Source: Amphiduros pacificus (taxonomy: Eukaryota > Annelida > Polychaeta > Phyllodocida > Hesionidae). From it: 64,000 nt of DNA. The notes beneath the pieces were generated by a model. The model had not been told where the DNA came from, did no database searches, and saw nothing but the letters and a program-made list of their open reading frames with translations. The position numbers were made by a program, and so were the translations under genes. This document shows, one piece after another, positions 48,777-64,000 of this stretch; the stretch's first letter is position 1; each line of letters starts with the position of its first letter. The stretch covers positions 52,851,531 to 52,915,530 of the forward strand of contig OX439002.1 in assembly GCA_949316495.1 (NCBI GenBank). The letters run 5' to 3'.

Positions 48777-51700
48777 ATGACAACAATTTTAAGGGTTCTA
48801 TCATCGACCATTGGATACGTAGGCCGTATTTTAGGTCGCCCAGTGACACAGGCTGCATCTGGAAGGACAGTATTTCTTGCTGCCGCAACTTCTGCGAGAT
48901 CATCAGCAGGTACGAGTACTAACCTCAAGTGTCCAACTTGGCACAACTCCTCTCTCAAGGCTAGTACGAGTACTCGTCCCGTCAGACTCAGACACATGTA
49001 ACACGGATGGGAAAAAAAAGAAAAAAACAAAACAAAAATTACAACAAACAAAACAAAAGTTACAACAAACAAAACAAAAGTTACAACAAAATATACCCAA
49101 AGTCAGCATCAAAATAGACTTGAAATGCACTGTTTCCAGAAACACTATGCACTGACCATACAGTTTAACTCACGACTCCAGTAGAACTTGACCTCCGGCA
49201 ACAAACAATCAAACAATTATGTACCCTTTAAAACAACATAAGATGTCAGTCCTGTCTGAAAATATTTCTTCGTTTTTTTTTAAGAGTACAGAATCGTTTT
49301 GACTTTGTTTACGAGTTTGCGCAAAAGAGGTGAAAGTGGGTCCGTTTATTCACAGGGAGTGACAGCAACAACCTGGAAGCTCCTCAAATGAAGAAGCAGT
49401 GCTTCTGACGTCATTTTATGTTTCTCCCTTTGTGTTTCCATGACGTCATCACTTGGACTCTTCTAAATGCCATTTCATGTTGTTAAGTTTGATATCGGGT
49501 AAAAAACTGAAGAAAAAACACTACAGAATGCACATTGATTTGTATTTATAGACATTATCACTGGGAAAGATAGTGGCATGGGTCAGGACTGCAACAGTCA
49601 ATCGCAGGAGGTTGAGTTCATTTAGTAGGGAAAATTAAAGATGAATTATGATGTGCAGTGCATGGTGTTTCTGGAAACAGTGGATTTCAAGTCTATTTTG
49701 CCGATGGCTTTGGGTATAAACAAAATTTACAACAAACTAATGTGCGCATGATGCACGAAGTAGAATCTATTGCATGCACACGACTAACACTCCACAGTGG
49801 CGTCAGTTACTTGAACGATATTGACACAGAAAAAACTGAATTACAACCCACCTGATATGACTACACGTTCCCCAAGATCATACCGATCACAGGATAACAG
49901 GTAATGATTGTCAAAAAGGAACCATCCATGTTACAATAATGCAGATGTCTGCATAAATTGTCATTCAAGGCTAATCAACGCTGTTCAGTGCCAGTGTACA
50001 TCACGTCATTAAGTCAGAACAATGGGGATGGTTATGACCTAACTGTCCATTTCCGATGGTGATTGTTGATGTTCTTCCCATCCATCAGGGTTTAACCTCT
50101 AACAGATGGGAAAGACATCAACAACCATCACCAGCAACAGACTTGAAGAATTGAATGAGCTGTGTCTAAGGTCAATGTATGACATAATTTTGTAACATTC
50201 TCTTGGGCTTCAGTTTGTTACAATGTAATCATAGTAGTGATGTCAGACTGCTTGAATTGTGAACTTTTGACCCTAATACTCGATTTAGCATATTGAATAA
50301 CCATGGTTATGAATATTATTTATTCAATATGTAGATACACTGGTCCAAAAAGAATTTGTTTGCCCTGCCAATCAATATAATTTATTTATATTCATCCTTT
50401 AGGGTTAAATGAAATAAATGAATAACAACGAGAAGAAAAAGCTACTACAGCCAATAACAACAGAGCTGCGCACGGCAACAGAACTGTGTCTTAGTTTAGC
50501 AATTGATTTCTGATCTTTCTCACAATATTTGATGTAGATGACACATTGACATATCTGAAAAGGTATCTAGTTAATCCTGAACCTGTAACTATCCCTGGGT
50601 CAAGGGTGCTAACTCTGTTGTGTTACATTGGCTGCCTTCTCGAAAGTGAGGATAGAAGTCTTGTTCTGACTCTTCATAAAACTCAAACTGTAGGTTAGCT
50701 GGATGTGTGACCCATATCAATTCTCACAATAAAGCTGTAAATAGTGGAAAATCAGTCAATTTTGGTATTGTCTGATGTAATTTTTGTTTTGTTTGTTGTA
50801 TTTTGTAGCGTTTCTGTTTTTTGGTTTGTGTAAATATTTTTTTTCTGTTTGATTTGTTTATTTTTGTTTTCCAAATTGAAACTTACATGTGTTATTACAA
50901 GACTGTATTATATTTATTTGCAGTCCCTTACAGCAGTGGAGGAGGTGTATTGAAAGAGGGAGAGGACCCAGCCCAAGTGTCTAACAAAGAATGGTCAAAA
51001 CGCCTGACTCCAGATCAGTATTATGTCTGCAGGGAGAAGGGAACGGAAATAGTAGGTCATTTCTGTAGTATATTCCACCACATTCTGCTGACTCAAGCAG
51101 GGTTCTCTCCAAAACTACCAGTAAAATATGTTTCAAATTTTAAACAGAGGGAGATATAGAAGTGAAGATTCAGTTTCCTTCAAATCTTATCACAATTGAC
51201 CTTGGTACAGTGACCTTGAGGTCACAGATTTTGTACGGAGCATATCTCAGCAACCACTGAGAGGAGGAAATTGTATACTTGGTATACAGAAATGTCATGT
51301 GACCTTTGATCTTGACACAGTGACCTTGACTTCAAAATTTGTGTGCATGCAACATCTCACAACCATTAAAGTGAATAAATATAGGTCAATGGCTATGCTG
51401 ATCATTGCTTTTTTTTAATGCTTGTGAACATTTCTTCATAAATGATCATTTATATCCAGACTGCGGCAGACTTGAGCAGATAATAATCTTGACCAAAATG
51501 CATGTTACATATTTGGCCCCAACTTGTTATGTTGATTCTCACTGGCTAATATTTCTATGTTATTCAAAATGGCAGCCTCCTTGACAACTTAGTGAGAGCT
51601 TTTTTATTCTTGAAAAAATCATTACAAAATGGTAAAAGAACTGAGCCTAAATAGATAGAATTAGTCCCCTGAAAATACAACATCTTGCCTACTTATAGTT

Positions 51701-53281
51701 TAAAACTCCACCCAGTAGTTTCAAAGATCTCATGAACATTGAACTAAGATAATAAATATTGAGCATGCATGACAACCAAAGGTGTAGTTGTGCACTGTCA
51801 GTTTTATTTTGCCCCTGCACCCATTGACCTTAATGCAGTTATCTTTAGGTTCCAAATTTTGTACGGAGCATATCTCAGCAACCACTTGTAGGAGGAATTT
51901 TATACTTGGTATGCAAAATTGTCAAAGATTTATTGAATAAGACCATGGTAGGTTTGGGGGAGGATCCTGCTGGATAAAATGATAACAAATGTAGGTATCT
52001 TTGATATGGCAATATAATATTCTTTGATAGTAGTATCCTCGTGAGTCCATAGACTGCATAATGATACCATTGAAATATTGCATTGGTAACAAGATAATAA
52101 TTTACTAGATATCAATGAATATTTCATCAAAACTAAATTGGGATCTTGTATGGAAAATCATAACCTGTTTGCTCATTGCACTTTATCACAGTTCATGTAT
52201 TTTCATCAGGGGATTATATTTTATTGTTAAAGGTACCAAACAATTTTGCTAGACATAAAAATAGGCTAGTATATAAATTTTGGTGTTATAATGTTTTTAG
52301 ATTTAAGTGTAAAATAAAACACAATTAATTTCATTACTGCAACAGACAGGACCCATATCCTTCATCATAATAAATCTTTTCATATTACAGGTGTAATTGT
52401 CATCCTTTAAACTATATTATATCCTTCCTTAATCATTCAGTATGATTAAAGAAATGTTATTCTTTTTCTTTTCAGCCATTTACTGGAGATTTTGTTAATC
52501 ACAATGAAAAGGGAATATTTATTTGTGTCTGCTGTGGAACTCATGTTTTCAGGTATAAATGATTTACTTTAACTTCCATGTATATTAATTAATGGAGTGA
52601 AACTAGTAACTGTGACAGAGCAGATTATTTGCAGCATACCTAAATGAATTAATAGTTTGTCTCTTTGAGAAAATATGCATTATTTCAACAGTTCAAGATG
52701 GAATATAACATGATATTTTTGGTTACAAATTTGAATGTGCTTTAATTTCAGCTCTGAAACGAAGTATGACTCTGGGTCAGGGTGGCCATCTTTTTTTGCT
52801 GCTTTGAAGGATGAAGATTCAGAACTCAACGTCACTCTCAGATCAGATAACTCACTCGGAATGAGCCGTATCGAAGTCATGTGCAAAAATGTAATTTTGT
52901 TTTGTAATTTTAATGATTCTTTGATTTTGGTGTTTGATTATTGTGAAACCACTAAATCTTGAACAAGTTACGCAGGATAATTGAATTTATTTGACTAGTA
53001 TATTACTTTCAATGAACTTCAACTAGTGTGGTGTATGTTTCTGGTAATAATTCTGAGGAGGAAAATGGTACTTTTCTGTGTAATTACAATTCTTGTTCTG
53101 AAATTGATAGATTAGTGAGAAAAAAAATCCCAAAATGACACTATCTTTTGGTAATAATTTCTTTATCTTTTTGCAGTGTGATGCTCATCTAGGCCATGTG
53201 TTCCCAGACGGTCCAAAGCCGACAGGGGACAGATACTGCATTAATAGTACAGCCCTGGACTTCAAATCACAAGACTCCTGA
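48777..53281 (+). CDS. MSRB: Methionine-R-sulfoxide reductase B, mitochondrial type
   Basis: Five exons: 48777-48909, 50924-51051, 52476-52552, 52752-52890, 53177-53281. They total 582 nt, 193 residues. Residues 1-44 ([20 protein letters not shown] and onward) have six Arg and no acidic residue, a typical mitochondrial presequence. The MsrB fold has [18 protein letters not shown], the zinc cysteines Cys104/Cys107 ([10 protein letters not shown]) and Cys157/Cys160 (MCKNCDAHLGH), the core SGSGWPSF, and catalytic Cys180 in RYCINSTAL. The enzyme reduces the R form of methionine sulfoxide in proteins using thioredoxin. Cys106 between the zinc ligands is an extra cysteine. It resembles MSRB2/MSRB3 rather than the selenoprotein MSRB1, with Cys rather than Sec at the active site. 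Confidence 0.95.
49019..49090. repeat. 17-bp tandem repeat (caaacaaaacaaaagttacaa-like)
   Basis: Three to four copies of an A-rich unit of the type acaaaacaaaagttacaaca at the start of MsrB intron 1, next to the left arm of the long inverted repeat. Confidence 0.8.
49075..49160 (+). repeat. Left arm of a long inverted repeat in MsrB intron 1
   Basis: The reverse complement of this arm (from ggtcagtgcatagtgtttct through tttgggtata) matches 49648-49725 with few differences. The arms are separated by about 500 nt. Confidence 0.8.
49645..49745 (-). repeat. Right arm of the long inverted repeat in MsrB intron 1
   Basis: Carries gtgcatggtgtttctggaaa, atttcaagtctattttg and ctttgggtata, the inverted match to 49075-49160. 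The transcript could fold into a hairpin of about 75 bp with a 0.5-kb loop. Confidence 0.8.
49985..50091 (-). mobile_element. Partial TTAA MITE copy abutting a full copy
   Basis: This matches, in the same orientation, the right half of the nested element at 24020-24125 (from cacgtcattaag to cccatccatcaggg). It directly abuts the TTAA of the next element. It is a diverged fragment of the same family. Confidence 0.7.
50096..50404 (+). mobile_element. Full-length TTAA MITE (309 bp), older copy
   Basis: Flanked by TTAA at 50092-50095 and 50405-50408. Starts CCTCTAACAGATGGG and ends ttcatcctttaggg. Internal landmarks (tgaacttttgaccct, aataaccatggttat) match the outer element at 23621-24246 with its insert removed. 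Located in MsrB intron 1. Confidence 0.85.
51180..51930. repeat. Dispersed repeat block with internal duplication in MsrB intron 2
   Basis: Two similar stretches (51225-51300 and 51855-51925) share attttgtacggagcatatct and cagcaaccact. Between them, 51425-51610 is the inverted counterpart of 36990-37190. It also has several gacctt/aaggtc-type motifs. No coding potential; family unknown. Confidence 0.65.
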
Positions 53282-53444
53282 ATCCCAGACTCTGAACAGT
53301 TAAACTTGCTGTAACATCATTAACATAATGATTTTCTTTCAGCAGTCAGGTTTTTTGTGTTTGCATAATAAGTTAACTCTTATGCCAAATATATTTGGGG
53401 AAAAAAGGATATAACAAAGAGAAATTGGGCTATTGAATGGAAGG

Positions 53445-53450
53445 AATAAA
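53445..53450 (+). terminator. Candidate polyadenylation signal of MsrB
   Basis: AATAAA 164 nt after the MsrB stop codon. Confidence 0.45.
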
Positions 53451-53608
53451 CATAGAATATTTAGAGACTGAGTTTGCATTAGTCAGTTAAAGTATTGATA
53501 AGTGATGCAAATGATAGGTACTGAACATATTTTTGTTAAGAGGAATAGTTATTTATTGTATTCCCATCAGTAGGTGATCCATAATATTGTCTTCCTTGCA
53601 TAGCCTAT

Positions 53609-53701
53609 AAACCATTAGGGCTGATTTTTTTTGTTTTTTTTTTGTTTTTTTTTTTTGTTTTTTAAACAAAAAAAAAATAAATAAAAAAAACCATTAGGGC
53701 T
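53609..53701. mobile_element. Poly-T/poly-A insertion flanked by a 13-bp direct repeat
   Basis: ACCATTAGGGCTG occurs on both sides. Between the copies is only a T-rich stretch (T runs split by single G) that turns at TTTAAA into an A-rich stretch. It looks like two tails joined head to head inside a target-site duplication, as a LINE-mediated insertion might leave. Confidence 0.6.
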
Positions 53702-55163
53702 GCAAATAAGGAATCCTACCATAAGTATTTTAAACATTTGTATGTACAATAACTGTGCCAAAATATTTCATAAAATATTGGTGTGTGAAGACAACACAAT
53801 AATATAAACAGAGAGCATTTCTTGTTAAATTTATCCTGCAGATGAACATTTTAGAAATGGATGTCTGCCATGTTGATGTGTCAGTGGTTCATCCTATAAT
53901 TCTCTAGAGCATGATTATGGTTTGGTAAAATATGTTATAATATAATTAAATGATAAATCATTCTTTAGTCACTGTCAATCATTAGAGATCATTCATTGAT
54001 TTAATTTGAAGGGTACTAAGATTAGATAATAGAGTAAATTCATGTTGACAGAAAATGGCCCATAATGCAATTCTGGGTTACCATAATGTTAATTTTTTAA
54101 AGACATCATTATTTCAGTGACAAATAGCCACATCACTATTGTGAGGTAATTGTTTCTTCCAGTACACGAAAAAGTGCATCTTTTTAACACATCAAAGCCA
54201 ACTAAATAGATAATTTCTGTTTTGAATGGATCAATACTTTTAAGAAATGGAATCATCATTTATTGATATTCTATTACTATTCCAATAGCCAGAAAATGTT
54301 GCATTAGACCTGATCACTGCAAAATGTATCTGCGGGATTGAGGGAGCTATGGTATCAGGATCTGTCCATGTATTTGCTTGAATGTGTTCCTGCATCTGTC
54401 AACCTGAACTTTGACATTTTGCTATATCTCCTCAGCTCTTTCAGATGAAGGCTACAAATTTTAGTTACATTATACATGCATCCCACAAAGACATAAATAG
54501 GTTGATCTCCACATTTTGCTGTATGTTATGTGCCATTTCAGATTCAGGCTCCAAACTATTTATAAATGGTTTAAAATTTGAACTTCTTAAGTTTCTTCAA
54601 AGTTGGGTTCAACATTACTAAATGAATTTAGATATATTTGAATTGTTTTTATTTGGGGGTTCAAATGCAGGGGGACATGATTGTATTTGGTGTAGTAAAA
54701 AAACTTTGACACACACTGTTCCATCTAACCTTTAATCGTGACACCTTTGCTGAGAACAGTAGGCATAGGACAGACTGTCCCAGCAGCTGACACCTACTGT
54801 AAGTTCCTATGATTAAGAAGCTTGCAGGTGGGATTACTGTAAATAACTTGACAATTTTGAACCCTATTCCAGTCCCTGTATTCAGAAATCTGATAATTGA
54901 TATATAGATTTATTAAAAAAAAAAACAATAAGTTTAGGAAATCTAATATCTTATACCTTTATATTGAAATCTAAGTCAAATTTACATTAGATATATGAAT
55001 AGAGTTTTGTAAAAGCACAAAATATGATGTTTTCAACATGTACACTAATACAATGTGAATATGAACAGTTTTGTTATTTGTAATTAAATTCCGAGTAAAG
55101 TTTATATGATAATGTACAAATCAACTTGTAGAAAGTAGAGGCTAGTTAGTTTTGTTATTGAAT

Positions 55164-55401
55164 GGAATGTCAGTATTTTTGTCAAAAATTTTCATTATTT
55201 GTAATAAACTTATTTGAAAAATGCAGGAACATGAGTTTTACTTCAATTTAAAATTTAGATTAAATTTTTATGATCATTTGGTGGAATGTCAGTATTTTTG
55301 TCAAAATTTTTCATAATTTGTAATAAACTTATTTGAAAAATGCAGGAACATGAGTTTTACTTCAATTTAAAATTTTGATTAAATTTTTATGATCATTTGG
55401 T
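55164..55401. repeat. 119-bp tandem duplication
   Basis: Two nearly identical copies, both containing gtcagtatttttgtcaaaa, atgcaggaacatgagtttta and tgatcatttggtg, offset by 119 bp. Confidence 0.9.
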
Positions 55402-55814
55402 GAAGGAAATGGAAGTATTTTAACACATTTTAACAATGTATGGTCATATGGCAAGTATATATATATCAGGTAAGAGGCCAATCTCAATTATTTTTTAATA
55501 CATTTTTTCCACTTGTTTCCTTCCTTTACTGATTAGAAAGTCTCCTTTATATTCTGAATAGTTCAATAATGTAAAACATACCTGTCAAAGTTAATACCCT
55601 TCCATGGCAAAATGTAAACATCCGTACTAAACCTGCCAAGAAATGCACCAGAAGTAAAAATGTACCCAGAAGTGAACATGCACCCCAAAGGTATGATTTT
55701 TTACCATAAATTTTACAGAAAAACATGTATTTCATTGTTATACATTCCAAACATTTTTATCTTCCCCAATATTATCCTTATTATCATGCCATAAATTAAT
55801 AAGAATAAATTACA

Positions 55815-56053
55815 ATTTATTTATTTATTTTATTTTATTTTATTTTATTTTATTTTATTTTATTTTATTTTATTTTATTTTATTTTATTTTATTTTATTT
55901 TATTTTATTTTATTTTATTTTATTTTATTTTATTTTATTTTATTTTATTTTATTTTATTTCATTTTATTTTATTTTATTTTATTTTATTTTATTTTATTT
56001 TATTATTTTATTTTTTATTTTTTATTTTTTTTTTTTTTTATTTTTTTTTTTTT
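55815..56053. repeat. (TTTTA)n microsatellite
   Basis: About 35 near-perfect TTTTA units (one with C) passing into an interrupted T-rich end, upstream of AOX. Confidence 0.97.
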
Positions 56054-56586
56054 ATTATATAGATTTAAATTGCACAGACATGTAGGAAGCAAAATTACAA
56101 TTTCAGTGACGTTCATACTATTAACATTGAAGCATAGAAATTAGAAAAAGTATATATTACGCTTGGCTCCAGATGCACTTGGAACCTGACATCCCAAATT
56201 GGTAGCCCCAGGAACCTGACTTGGCCGTCTCACACTTTGACTTCCCAGGGAATTCCGTGCTTTGCCGTTCGCATTGGCCATGCGCATGACCTTGATATGA
56301 CGTCACGCATGGTATTTTCCATGTCAACATTAAAGGCAAGCACTTGAAAGTTCACCCACACAGTTCTGATGTTTGTTCGGCCCAGGGTTTCATCATTCAG
56401 CAATTGCAACATACCATATCAACCAGATAGCCTACAAAGATTAACCTAACAGGTTCAGAGACATACTTGATAAATCCATATAAATCGGATTATTCTTTTC
56501 AATCTTTGAAACTTGAGGAATTCGAGTTTTTACCTGGAAACAAGTAAAGTTAGAGGCTTCACACAGAGAAAGGCTCAGACTCAGAG

Positions 56587-63730
<7,144 letters not shown>

Positions 63731-64000
63731 GTAATATGCGAGTTGAATTGTTGTGATTTTTTAGTGGACTGTTAGTTTTAAATATTTTTGATTCGTTTTT
63801 TTATCACATGCAACTTTGTAAGAGAATCAAGAGTCAAGAAGAATCTGTTTTATTTTACCATACTTAAATTTTACAAAGAAAACATATTTTTTAGTAGAAC
63901 ATAAAGAGACTGGTCAAGGAGACCTCCATTAAGACAATTTCTTGTTGCTTTCATTAAGACCAACCCAGTAAGGAATGCTGTTTATCTTGTCATTCTGGTA

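Larger units (their letters stand above)
53282..56586. other. Intergenic region between MsrB and AOX
   Basis: Contains the MsrB 3' UTR, a poly-T/poly-A insertion (53609-53700), a 119-bp tandem duplication, a long TTTTA microsatellite and the AOX upstream region. The last 450 bp are less A+T-rich and likely hold the AOX promoter and 5' UTR. No further gene recognised. Confidence 0.6.

Noticed and set aside
48743-49155. Several frames overlapping MsrB exon 1
   Set aside because: The MsrB frame gives a mitochondrial presequence and a donor in the right phase; the others are shadows or A-rich repeat translations.

Overview
This is animal nuclear DNA: A+T-rich, with short coding exons joined at GT-AG introns, microsatellites, MITEs and tRNA-derived SINEs. 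The gene set (two alpha-galactosidase-family genes, metaxin-2, a RhoBTB, a mitochondrial MsrB and an alternative oxidase) and the repeat style point to a lophotrochozoan, most likely a bivalve mollusc. The species assignment is inference. All gene models were built by hand from codons, splice signals and exon phase. Six of them close with an exact multiple of three; the last gene runs off the right edge and the first off the left.

Layout. 1-568 (-): 5' end of a type II membrane protein, possibly NXPE-like. 3299-6856 (-): an alpha-galactosidase/NAGA-family paralogue with altered sugar-binding residues. 8975-17400 (+): a catalytically complete alpha-galactosidase, head to head with the first. 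It has a duplicated, probably mutually exclusive exon and a 3 kb intronic minisatellite in which every unit carries a consensus 5' splice donor. 19083-24998 (-): metaxin-2 (MTX2). 29987-37859 (+): a seven-helix protein with a class C GPCR-like layout, whose second exon is preceded by 27 tandem partial copies of itself, each with its 3' splice acceptor. 43483-47350 (+): RhoBTB with an unusually Rac-like GTPase domain and a CaaX end. 48777-53281 (+): mitochondrial methionine-R-sulfoxide reductase B. 56587-63730 and onward (+): N-terminal part of an alternative oxidase (AOX).

How the genes relate. The two galactosidase-family genes are divergent paralogues sharing exon phases, and one appears to have lost the usual substrate contacts. 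MsrB, AOX and MTX2 are all mitochondrial, but each is a separate transcription unit and nothing shows that they work together.

The most unusual feature is architectural. Two neighbouring genes have tandem arrays seeded exactly at an exon-intron junction, one multiplying a donor (83 copies) and the other an acceptor plus partial exon (28 copies). Next to the donor array sits a 46-nt spacer between two alternative versions of the exon that holds the catalytic acid/base. Other notable items are a TTAA-target MITE nested inside a copy of itself, a SINE with an intact target-site duplication, and a 570-bp tandem duplication carrying tRNA-like cassettes. No LTR retroelement, retroviral or Polinton-like element was recognised.
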